The notes under the pieces are model-generated. The model did no database searches and was not told the origin of the DNA. It saw only the letters and a program-made list of their open reading frames with translations. Both the position numbers and the translations under genes were made by a program. DNA of 17,566 bases, from positions 1 to 17,566 of the forward strand of contig CAMYMP010000656.1 in NCBI GenBank assembly GCA_947259435.1. The letters are read 5' to 3'. The DNA is from an uncultured Woeseiaceae bacterium. GTDB taxonomy: Bacteria; Pseudomonadota; Gammaproteobacteria; Woeseiales; Woeseiaceae. Below are positions 8,921 to 14,722 of the stretch, one piece after another. Every line of letters starts with the position of its first letter. Within the stretch, counting starts at the first letter, position 1.

Positions 8921-10084
8921 TCAGTGTTGCATTAACGCCTCGACCTGATCCGGTTCCGCCAGCGCGCCGGGACTTTGCGGCCTGCCGCAATGTAGATCCC
9001 AGGTTCAACGGTCGTAACCATCCCGGATTCCAGCAGGCGCCATTCATCGCCGACCTTGTAGTCGCCGACGTCGTGCACATCCATGCCAATCCAATGGCCG
9101 GTGCGGTGCATGTAAAACTCGCGATACGCCCGGTCCTTGATCAGTTTCGGCAGCGTACCTTTGAGCAGACCGATTTTTCGCAGCCCTTTGGTGATCACCT
9201 TCACGGCAGCATCGTGCGGCTCGTTCCAATGATTGCCTTTGCGGGTCTTGTCAATCGCGGCAAGCTGCGCTTCAAGCACGATTTCGTACACAGCGCGCTG
9301 CTCCGCGCTGAATTTACCGCTAACCGGAAACGTCCGCGTGATGTCAGAGGCGTAGTAATCGAGTTCGCAGCCAGCGTCGATCAGCAGCAGTTCGCCGTCC
9401 TCGAGCTGCGCCGAATTGTCGACATAATGCAAGGTACAGGCGTTGGCGCCGGTCGCAACTATCGGGCTGTAGGAATAGCGTGCATCGTGCTTGCGAAATT
9501 CGTGTATGAACTCGGCTTCGACCTGGTATTCGAGAAGCCCCGGACGAACCATTTGCATTGCGCGGGTATGCGCGTTGACCGCGACCTTGGCCGACTTTCG
9601 CATCGTCGAAATCTCCGCGCGACTCTTATACAGGCGCATGTCGTGCAGCAAGTGATCCAGCGCGACAAACTCCTGCGGCGTCGAAATCCGGGTACAGTCC
9701 CATCGTGTAATACACGCGTTCACACGACTCCATGATGCCGGGCAGGATGTCATCGATATCGTCAATCGGAAATGCGTCATCTGCGCCATGGTGTTCCATT
9801 GCGCCATCGGGCCCCATACGTCTGCCGTCCCAACGTTCCCGTTCCGGATCGCGTTCACGACAGAACATCAGGTACTCGCCGTTTTCTCTGCCCGGTGCCA
9901 GCACCGCGACAGAATTCGGTTCTGCAAAGCCCGTAAGGTAGTAGAAATCACTATCTTGCCGAAAGCGGTATTCGACGTCGCGGCTGCGCGTCCTGATCGG
10001 AGCGGCCGGAAGGATCGCAATCCCGCCCGATCCGACCATATGCATCAGATTCTTGCGGCGCCGCGCAAATTCCTTGCTATTCAA
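8921..10084 (-). pseudogene. pepP: Xaa-Pro aminopeptidase PepP, disrupted by two deletions
   Basis: Clear PepP (M24B aminopeptidase P), split over three frames. Piece 1 runs 10084 to about 9680 and holds the N-terminal domain, ending in RVYYTMGLYPDFDA. Piece 2 resumes with TPQEFVALDHLLHDMRLYKS and runs to about 8960. It carries metal ligands in LLIDAGCE, SDITRTF, HRTGHW and TVEPGIY. Piece 3 encodes only AEPDQVEALMQH before a stop at 8921. About 20 residues are missing at the first junction. About 25 are missing at the second, including the GIRIED segment that supplies the last metal-binding Glu. The total, 388 codons against about 440, agrees. The start is TTG overlapping the ygfB stop as TTGA, with GGAGG seven bases upstream. 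Real decay and assembly error cannot be told apart here. Confidence 0.88.
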
Positions 10085-10680
10085 TGCAGAACCTCCGGTT
10101 CGCCATCCGCACTACCGTCACCCTCGGGCTTCCCTCTGAACTCGACAAGCTCTTCATAGGTTAGCTGCGCGGCCACGCGCAGGTACTCGACAAGTTCGGC
10201 GTATGCCTCTTCGTTGCTTTCATCGTCGCCGTCGTCTTCCACAAAGGCGCGCGTGATTTGCAGCATGTCCCTGATAATATCCGCCAGCGGCTCGGCCGAC
10301 AGCCGTTTTTTGAGCGCATCGCCGTGCACGCTCGACACCAGGCCATGCAGAAAACCCTCGCACCAGCGGGCTAACGCCGCAGCTCGAACCGCGGCGCTGT
10401 CGTCATCGTCGGGGAGCAAAGGCTCGAATTCGGACTGCCTGTCTGACAGCTGTCGATAAGTCGTTTCGAACAATGCACTAAGCATCACTTCGCACCCACT
10501 GCGCGTGGGGTCGCTGGCGTCCGTGCCCTCCAGAACCTGAGATAGCCAGTCAAATCCGCCCTGAGTCCCGGCGATCGCCAAACGGCCCGACAGCAGTCCA
10601 TGCGTTTGCGCCGCATCCCAGTTGGCACCACAGCGCCTGAGCGCCGTTTCAAGTTCGTCGTAGTGGACAGTTTGCCCCAT
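10081..10680 (-). CDS. ygfB: UPF0149 family protein, YgfB/YecA-like
   Basis: Acidic cytosolic protein of 199 residues of the UPF0149 (YgfB) family. Recognisable features are the N-terminal THGLLSGRLA segment, the central RWCEGFLHGL motif typical of the family, an acidic stretch VEDDGDDESNEEAYAELVEY, and a helical tail. Its place directly before pepP-ubiH-ubiI is the classic gammaproteobacterial arrangement. The precise role is not settled from sequence; a regulatory part has been reported for a family member in Pseudomonas. The ATG at 10680 lacks a clear ribosome binding site. The stop overlaps the pepP start, so this is probably the first gene of the minus-strand operon that runs to 3926. 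Confidence 0.9.
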   Translation of the reverse strand: MGQTVHYDELETALRRCGANWDAAQTHGLLSGRLAIAGTQGGFDWLSQVLEGTDASDPTRSGCEVMLSALFETTYRQLSDRQSEFEPLLPDDDDSAAVRAAALARWCEGFLHGLVSSVHGDALKKRLSAEPLADIIRDMLQITRAFVEDDGDDESNEEAYAELVEYLRVAAQLTYEELVEFRGKPEGDGSADGEPEVLH

Positions 10681-10699
10681 TTGGTATGAGTCTGAGAGT

Positions 10700-10728
10700 A
10701 TTAAAACCGGTCTAATGATCCCACGGAA
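10700..10728 (-). promoter_or_regulatory. Possible promoter of the ygfB-pepP-ubi operon
   Basis: On the minus strand TTCCGT (10728-10723) and TTTAAT (10705-10700) are separated by 17 bases. The predicted start near 10693 gives a leader of about 13 bases. The -35 match is weak. It is divergent from the coiled-coil gene promoter at 10772. Confidence 0.4.
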
Positions 10729-10771
10729 CGCGCGCGCAGGCCATGCTGAAAGGGGTCAGCGCGCATATGCA

Positions 10772-10800
10772 TTGATTCTGCCGGAACGCGTGTCTATATT
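10772..10800 (+). promoter_or_regulatory. Sigma-70 promoter, predicted leaderless transcript
   Basis: TTGATT (10772-10777) and TATATT (10795-10800) with an ideal 17-base spacer. The expected start, about seven bases past the -10, falls on the A of the ATG at 10807. No Shine-Dalgarno sequence lies in between. Confidence 0.65.
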
Positions 10801-10806
10801 GCTCAT

Positions 10807-11037
10807 ATGGAAAACGACGTAAATGCAACCTTTGAGCACGAGTTAAAACGACTCGAAAAGCGCGTTGATGCACTCGTCAAAGTGTGCGATCAGTTGCAGG
10901 ACGAGAACAATTCTCTGAAGCAGCGCCAAGACGTGCTGACCGCGGAACGCGCCAATCTACTGCAAAAAAATGAACAGGTGCGAGCCCGCGTCGAAGCGAT
11001 GATTGGCAGGCTCAAAGCGATGGAGCAAGGATCCTGA
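10807..11037 (+). CDS. Small coiled-coil protein upstream of zapA (TIGR02449-like)
   Basis: Protein of 76 residues that is helical nearly throughout. Hydrophobic heptads (LKRLEKRVDALVKVCDQL, then LLQKNEQVRARVEAMIGRL) predict a parallel coiled coil. Its size, composition and place directly before zapA match the conserved gammaproteobacterial family TIGR02449. It resembles ZapB in being a short coiled-coil partner next to the FtsZ-ring gene zapA, so a cell-division role is plausible but only inferred. It ends two bases before the zapA ATG, which carries AAGGA inside this gene's last codons. The ATG has no ribosome binding site and may start a leaderless message. Confidence 0.82.
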   Translation: MENDVNATFEHELKRLEKRVDALVKVCDQLQDENNSLKQRQDVLTAERANLLQKNEQVRARVEAMIGRLKAMEQGS

Positions 11038-11039
11038 AT

Positions 11040-11354
11040 ATGACGACCCCCCAAGCACAAGTAAGTGTCAGAATACTCGATAAGGAATACAAGGTCGCGT
11101 GCCCCGCAGACGAGCGTACGGACCTGCTCGATTCAGCAGAAATTCTTAATGCAAAAATGCTGGAGATTCGGGATAGCGGCCGGGTCGTGGGTCTCGACAG
11201 GATTGCGGTAATGGCAGCTTTGAACATGGCAAACGATTTATTGCACGCTCAGGCCCGCGACCGCCTACTCGAGGGTGACCTGAGTAGCCGGCTAAAAATC
11301 ATTTCCGAACGCGTCGAGAGCGTGTTGGGCGAATCTCAACAACTAGATCTCTGA
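11040..11354 (+). CDS. zapA: Cell division protein ZapA
   Basis: ZapA of 104 residues, an FtsZ-associated protein that bundles and stabilises FtsZ filaments at midcell. The N-terminal globular part contains VSVRILDKEYKVACPADE, then LLDSAEILNAKMLEIRDSGR. The C-terminal half, beginning GLDRIAVMAALNMANDLL, forms the long helix of the dimer-tetramer coiled coil. Length is typical. AAGGA lies about eight bases before the ATG, inside the preceding coiled-coil gene, so the two are cotranscribed. 6S RNA starts about 25 bases after its stop, the usual zapA-ssrS order. Confidence 0.94.
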   Translation: MTTPQAQVSVRILDKEYKVACPADERTDLLDSAEILNAKMLEIRDSGRVVGLDRIAVMAALNMANDLLHAQARDRLLEGDLSSRLKIISERVESVLGESQQLDL

Positions 11355-11379
11355 CGCGTCGGGGTTGTAAAACGATATG

Positions 11380-11570
11380 GCGCCTCCTGCAGTGTTCGAT
11401 ACCGACCCGGAAACCTTTCGACCCTAAATCTTTACCTCGGGGTCGTGCACTGTTGGTAGCATTTGAGCAGGGCCGTACATGCGGTAAGCCTGTTGCTACT
11501 GCGGCTGACCCCACCTGTTGCTCCGGTTCGAGAGCGACGGTCTGTAACGGCACAGGCGGGAGGCGCTTTT
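11380..11570 (+). ncRNA. ssrS: 6S RNA
   Basis: Long hairpin RNA that binds RNA polymerase holoenzyme with sigma-70 by imitating an open promoter, chiefly in stationary phase. Pairings traced: closing stem GCGCCTCCTGC (11380-11390) with GCGGGAGGCGC (11556-11566), one G-U; GGGGTC (11439-11444) with GACCCC (11507-11512); GTAGC (11456-11460) with GCTAC (11495-11499); AGCAGG (11466-11471) with CCTGTT (11489-11494). Between the first two stems lies the expected large central bubble (about 11411-11438 opposite 11513-11530). The total of about 187 bases and the position between zapA and the 5-FCL gene match ssrS. A weak -10-like TAAAAC is at 11368. A TTTT run follows the closing stem and overlaps the next start codon. 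Confidence 0.92.
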
Positions 11571-12144
11571 GACCTACACCAGCAATTCTCAATCGGGTTT
11601 GCGCCAGTCGGCAATCTATGCGCGGAAATCCTTAAGCGATGGCTACCGTAACCAGGCGTCCTCGAGAATCTGCGAACGTGTCATTCACTCGAACGAATTC
11701 ATGTCGTGCAAGTCCGTCGTTTGCTATTTGCCGACCTTTGACGAAGTCGACCCGACAGCCATCATCGAGCGCGCATGGCGCGCAAAAAAGCGCGTTTTTG
11801 CGCCAGTAATCAATTCCCGCGCCGAAATGATTTTTCGGCAACTCGCGCCCGACACTGTGCTGACCAGGAATTTCTTCGGGCTCTGGGAACCGGTTGCCGG
11901 GACGGTCATCGCTGCAAACCGGTGTGACCTCGTTATCACACCGGTAGTCGTATTCGACGACGCAGGGAACCGAATCGGAATGGGCAGCGGTTATTTCGAT
12001 CGCTGTTTTCAATTCCTGAAACACCGGAAGCGATGGCTGCGACCCAAGCTGCTTGGCCTTGCGTTCGACTGCCAAGAAGTCGAGAAAATCGCGCCAAACC
12101 CTTGGGATATACCGCTTTATCGAGTAATTACCGAAAGTCGCTAG
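11569..12144 (+). CDS. 5-formyltetrahydrofolate cyclo-ligase (5-FCL)
   Basis: Enzyme of 191 residues that uses ATP to turn 5-formyl-THF into 5,10-methenyl-THF (E. coli YgfA/Fau, MTHFS). The signature GMGSGYFDRCFQF near residues 143-155 is the nucleotide/folate-binding motif. FAPVINSRAEMIFRQL and LVITPVVVFDDAGNRIG fit the family, and LPTFDEVDPTAII is the usual first-strand region. The start is TTG at 11569, since GGGAGG ends five bases upstream and the N-terminus has normal length. A TTG at 11599 would give a short protein with no good ribosome binding site. The start codon abuts the 3' end of 6S RNA and the Shine-Dalgarno sequence is part of its closing stem. In E. coli ssrS is likewise cotranscribed with this gene. 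Confidence 0.9.
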   Translation: MTYTSNSQSGLRQSAIYARKSLSDGYRNQASSRICERVIHSNEFMSCKSVVCYLPTFDEVDPTAIIERAWRAKKRVFAPVINSRAEMIFRQLAPDTVLTRNFFGLWEPVAGTVIAANRCDLVITPVVVFDDAGNRIGMGSGYFDRCFQFLKHRKRWLRPKLLGLAFDCQEVEKIAPNPWDIPLYRVITESR

Positions 12145-12403
12145 GCGTTTTTTTTGTCGCCGTTCTCCGACAATTCCACGAAATTGACAGTTGTTTGCCG
12201 TTGCGCGCGCTTCGATAGCAATTCAAAAAGTCTTATCCAGGCACGCAGAATCTCGCCGGCTTCGTATCCGTTTTTTTTTCGCAGACCGATCTCGAAAAAT
12301 ACATGATCCCGATGGCTGGAAATTCTTCGGCGTGACAGAGGACTTTCGAGTACGAATTCGGCCTCGAATCACCTTTTGAAAACCGTTAACCACGTCACTT
12401 AAC
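12145..12403 (+). other. Gene-free AT-rich gap between the 5-FCL gene and the Lys-rich gene
   Basis: No convincing gene here. The stretch holds T runs (eight near 12148, nine at 12271-12279) and short open frames of odd composition with no recognisable family. No clear hairpin follows the 5-FCL stop. The base composition is more AT-rich than the flanks. It may be upstream regulatory DNA for the Lys-rich gene or degraded sequence. Confidence 0.5.
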
Positions 12404-12435
12404 TTGCTGGATTTTTTGGATTTGTTGTATATACT
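12404..12435 (+). promoter_or_regulatory. Promoter of the Lys-rich repeat gene
   Basis: TTGCTG (12404-12409) and TATATA (12428-12433) lie 18 bases apart, with TATACT at 12430-12435 as an overlapping -10 option. The predicted start near 12440 gives a leader of about 27 bases containing GGAG before the ATG. Confidence 0.55.
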
Positions 12436-12466
12436 CAACGCCGGGTACCCGACACGGAGAAAACGT

Positions 12467-12922
12467 ATGGCTACTAAGAAGAAGTCTAGGAAAAAAGCTT
12501 CTAAGCGTAAGGTCGCGAAGAAGCGCAAGGTAACGAGGAAGAGAGCTGCGCCGAAGAGGCGGACAGCTAAACGCAAGACGAAGAAAAAAGCAAAGCGCAA
12601 GGTCGCTAAGCGTAAGACTAAAAAGAAAACCAAGAAAAAGGCTAAACGGAAAGTAGCCAAACGTAAGACCAAGAAGAAAGCCAAGCGTAAGACGAAACGC
12701 AAAGCCAAGAAAAAGGCCAAGCGTAAGACGAAGCGCAAAACCAAGAAAAAGGCCAAGCGTAAGACGAAGCGCAAAGCCAAGAAAAAGGCCAAGCGTAAGA
12801 CGAAGCGCAAGGCCAAGAAAAAGGCCAAGCGTAAGACGAAGCGCAAGGCCAAGCGTAAGACGAAGCGCAAAGCTACGAAGCGGAAAGCGAAGAGAAAGAC
12901 TTCCCGCAGGAGAAAACGCTAG
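12467..12922 (+). CDS. Histone H1-like Lys/Arg-rich repeat protein
   Basis: Protein of 151 residues built almost wholly from Lys, Arg, Ala and Thr. It starts MATKKKSRKK and has no acidic residues. From about residue 72 onward a 12-residue unit of the form AKRKTKRKAKKK recurs, encoded by 36-bp DNA repeats. Earlier residues are looser versions (KRKVAKRKTKKK). Such a chain is expected to be disordered and to bind nucleic acid, as do the C-terminal tails of bacterial histone H1-like and AlgP-like proteins. A role in DNA compaction or ribosome/RNA binding is inference. The ATG at 12467 has GGAG seven bases upstream; a longer reading to 12404 has no support. The gene is a single transcription unit between its own promoter and a strong terminator. 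Confidence 0.85.
   Translation: MATKKKSRKKASKRKVAKKRKVTRKRAAPKRRTAKRKTKKKAKRKVAKRKTKKKTKKKAKRKVAKRKTKKKAKRKTKRKAKKKAKRKTKRKTKKKAKRKTKRKAKKKAKRKTKRKAKKKAKRKTKRKAKRKTKRKATKRKAKRKTSRRRKR
12680..12873 (+). repeat. 36-bp tandem repeats inside the Lys-rich gene
   Basis: Four near-identical 36-bp units begin at 12680, 12716, 12752 and 12788, followed by two shortened units from 12824 and 12848. Units differ mainly at synonymous AAA/AAG sites and at one GCC/ACC codon (Ala to Thr). The period is a whole number of codons, so copy changes keep the frame. Confidence 0.92.
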
Positions 12923-12961
12923 GCTTTTAGCCACTAGGAAGATTGGTTTTCTTCCAATGCA

Positions 12962-12996
12962 ACACAAAGTGCCCGCTTATGCGGGCACTTTTGTGT
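12962..12996 (+). terminator. Strong intrinsic terminator, nearly symmetric
   Basis: Stem ACACAAAGTGCCCGC (12962-12976), loop TTAT, and GCGGGCACTTTTGTGT (12981-12996). The GC core is flanked by A and T tracts, so it could act in both directions. It closes the Lys-rich gene and separates it from rpiA. Confidence 0.9.
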
Positions 12997-13028
12997 GGAC
13001 TGCATCGTCATTTGCGCCCTTAATTCGT

Positions 13029-13034
13029 TATACT
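13029..13034 (+). promoter_or_regulatory. Possible -10 element of rpiA
   Basis: TATACT at 13029-13034 is a good -10 hexamer, but no convincing -35 lies 16-18 bases upstream. A start near 13041 would leave a leader of only about seven bases before the rpiA ATG, which has no visible ribosome binding site. Confidence 0.35.
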
Positions 13035-13047
13035 CTTGGCGCCAGTC

Positions 13048-13707
13048 ATGGACTCTTCCGAGAAAAAACGCAACGTTGCTGAGGCCTCGCTCAGGTTTAT
13101 CGAGCCGGGCACGGTTCTGGGCATTGGCACCGGCTCTACGGTTAATGCGTTGATCGAGATGCTGCCCAACGTGCGCGAGCGTATCGACAAGGTCGTCTCG
13201 AGTTCCAAAGCAACGACGGAGCTGCTGCAAAAGCAGGGCTTCGAAGTTTCCACGCTCAACGAGGCCGGCGACCTCGATCTCTACATCGACGGCGCCGATG
13301 AGGTCACTAAGCGCCTACATCTGATCAAGGGCGGTGGCGGCGCGCTGACACGAGAAAAAGTCCTGGCCGGTGCCGCAAGACGTTTTATCTGCATTGTGGA
13401 TGAGAGCAAGTTCGTCGGCATTCTGGGGTCGTTCCCGCTGCCGATAGAAGTTCTGCCGATGGCACAGGCATTCGTGTCGCGAAAACTCATCAAGTTACGA
13501 GCGCAGCCGATCTGGCGGGAAGGATTCGTCACCGACAACGGCAATCATATTCTCGATGTCCACGACCTGAACATCAGCAACCCGCTCGAAATGGAGGCTC
13601 GCCTCAATCAGATTCCGGGCATTCTGACCGTAGGAATATTTGCTCAGAGACCGGCAGATATCCTGCTGATTGCCGATGACTCGGGTGTCAGGGAGTTGCG
13701 AGCCTGA
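13048..13707 (+). CDS. rpiA: Ribose-5-phosphate isomerase A
   Basis: Isomerase of 219 residues that interconverts ribose 5-phosphate and ribulose 5-phosphate in the pentose phosphate pathway. All family signatures are present: GIGTGSTV for phosphate binding, SSSKATTELL, DGADE at 81-85 (Asp81 and Asp84), and KGGGGALTREK with Lys94 and Glu103. These numbers match the E. coli enzyme, which is also 219 residues. The ATG at 13048 is chosen because it gives that length; a TTG at 13036 would add four residues. The gene follows a terminator, so it begins a new unit, with a small membrane-protein gene 21 bases downstream. Confidence 0.97.
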   Translation: MDSSEKKRNVAEASLRFIEPGTVLGIGTGSTVNALIEMLPNVRERIDKVVSSSKATTELLQKQGFEVSTLNEAGDLDLYIDGADEVTKRLHLIKGGGGALTREKVLAGAARRFICIVDESKFVGILGSFPLPIEVLPMAQAFVSRKLIKLRAQPIWREGFVTDNGNHILDVHDLNISNPLEMEARLNQIPGILTVGIFAQRPADILLIADDSGVRELRA

Positions 13708-13728
13708 CCACCGCACTCGGAACGTCAG

Positions 13729-13914
13729 TTGCAGATCCTCTACTTCACGCTCGTCGCCGCCCTCTTGTATCTGGCCTCGAACTGGATTTTGGAGCGAATT
13801 GAAATCGCCGCGGGCAAGCGTTTCCAAAATCGCTCCCTGCTGTTTTTCGGCATCCTGCTAACCCTCGCGCTGATCAGCTTCGGCCTGATTCGCACCTATA
13901 CGGGAAATCACTGA
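13729..13914 (+). CDS. Small two-helix membrane protein, unknown function
   Basis: Predicted protein of 61 residues with two hydrophobic helices (about 2-20 and 37-54) joined by a charged loop RIEIAAGKRFQNRS. The only reasonable start is TTG at 13729; the ribosome binding site is weak (CGGAACG). The charge pattern would put the basic loop in the cytosol and both termini outside. It lies 21 bases after rpiA and ends just before the promoter of the respiratory operon, so it is probably cotranscribed with rpiA. I do not recognise a named family. That it is a gene is supported by the clean helix-loop-helix pattern and tight packing. Confidence 0.6.
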   Translation: MQILYFTLVAALLYLASNWILERIEIAAGKRFQNRSLLFFGILLTLALISFGLIRTYTGNH

Positions 13915-13943
13915 TTTACCAACGTTTTGGTCTTGGTTATGAT
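13915..13943 (+). promoter_or_regulatory. Promoter of the respiratory (norSY-like) operon
   Basis: TTTACC (13915-13920) and TATGAT (13938-13943), 17-base spacer. The predicted start near 13950 leaves a leader of about 27 bases with GGGGG before the first ATG. I saw no obvious FNR- or NsrR-like palindrome, but this was judged by eye only. Confidence 0.5.
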
Positions 13944-13976
13944 GTTGTAGTCTGTACGTCCAACTGGGGGCGAAAA

Positions 13977-14162
13977 ATGACCGAGAACAATAAGCCCGAC
14001 GGCGCAATGTCGTCGAACTCGTCTGACCAGGAACAAATACCATTGATGCAACGGGTCCTCGATAACCCGTTTCTGCTCCTGGTTCTCGGCATCGCTGTTC
14101 CCGCGGTGTTCTACATCATCTGGGGAATCATCGAGATAACCCAGATCCCGATTGCGGATTAA
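13977..14162 (+). CDS. Small single-helix protein, possible subunit IIa-like component
   Basis: Protein of 61 residues with a polar N-terminal third (TENNKPDGAMSSNSSDQEQ) and one membrane helix at about 33-54 (LLLVLGIAVPAVFYIIWGII). The ATG has GGGGG six bases upstream, and the stop is 13 bases before the subunit II ATG, so it opens the operon. In ba3-type cytochrome oxidases of Thermus the operon also starts with a tiny one-helix subunit (IIa, cbaD) ahead of subunits II and I. By position and shape this could be its counterpart. No sequence motif proves it. Confidence 0.7.
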   Translation: MTENNKPDGAMSSNSSDQEQIPLMQRVLDNPFLLLVLGIAVPAVFYIIWGIIEITQIPIAD

Positions 14163-14175
14163 GGGAGACGCAACC

Positions 14176-14709
14176 ATGGCAATCACACCTCCGAGTGAAC
14201 GGATTTGGTGGCGGCAACCTATTGCCAAAATCGAATTGGTCTGGATTATCGTTGCCTTTACCTGGGGTCTGATCATGTTCTTCATGATGATCTACTGGCA
14301 TGGCGCCGGAGAGCAGAATCTCTCCAGCGAGGCCTACCAGATCAAGCCGCAAGTCTTCGCCCAGCATGCTCAGGACATGATCGATGCGTATCAGGTTCGG
14401 GACGAAAGTGGTTTCCCTGTCGTTCATCCTCCCGCCGGCAGTGACATCTATCTGATTGCCCGGCTGTGGCAGTGGTGGCCGATACTGGAACTCGAGAAGG
14501 ACCAGAGCTACCGGCTGCATTTGTCCTCGATGGACTGGCAACACGGTTTCTCATTACAGCCCGTCAACATCAACGTGCAGGTGCATCCCGGTTACGAGAT
14601 GGTCGTGACAATCAAACCCGACCGGGCTGGCGAGTACGGGGTGGTGTGTAACGAATTCTGCGGGATCGGCCACCACATGATGGTTGGCAAGATCTACGTC
14701 GTCGAGTAG
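14176..14709 (+). CDS. CuA-containing heme-copper oxidase subunit II, NorY-like
   Basis: Subunit II of a heme-copper oxidoreductase, 177 residues. One N-terminal membrane helix (about 26-48) anchors a periplasmic cupredoxin domain. The binuclear CuA ligands are all present: His123 in MDWQHGF, then Cys158, Glu160, Cys162, His166 and Met169 in CNEFCGIGHHMM. The single anchor helix and short length resemble B-family (ba3) subunit II. It should accept electrons from a c-type cytochrome or another donor and pass them to the low-spin heme of subunit I. The start at 14176 has GGGAG upstream. The norY label rests on the catalytic subunit next door; a plain coxB/cbaB identity is the alternative. Confidence 0.85.
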   Translation: MAITPPSERIWWRQPIAKIELVWIIVAFTWGLIMFFMMIYWHGAGEQNLSSEAYQIKPQVFAQHAQDMIDAYQVRDESGFPVVHPPAGSDIYLIARLWQWWPILELEKDQSYRLHLSSMDWQHGFSLQPVNINVQVHPGYEMVVTIKPDRAGEYGVVCNEFCGIGHHMMVGKIYVVE

Positions 14710-14722
14710 GGGGGACGCCACG

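Noticed and set aside
8919..9089. Extension of ubiH upstream to 9089
   Set aside because: It reads through the C-terminal coding part of pepP in the wrong frame, and the FAD fold begins right after the GTG at 8918.
9676..9684. Programmed frameshift in pepP
   Set aside because: There is no slippery heptamer, and alignment with the remembered family pattern shows about 20 residues missing rather than a simple frame change.
12145..12403. Possible small gene after the 5-FCL gene (for example 12191-12379)
   Set aside because: No ribosome binding site, no family features, and the composition follows the AT-rich background.
12680..12873. 36-bp repeats considered as a CRISPR array
   Set aside because: Units are directly adjacent with no spacers, in frame, and encode the Lys-rich protein.
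12223..12967. Long minus-strand open frames (215 and 190 codons) rich in Leu, Arg and Phe opposite the Lys-rich gene
   Set aside because: They are mirror products of AAG/AAA and CGC/CGT repeats on the plus strand. The plus-strand reading has a promoter, ribosome binding site and terminator.
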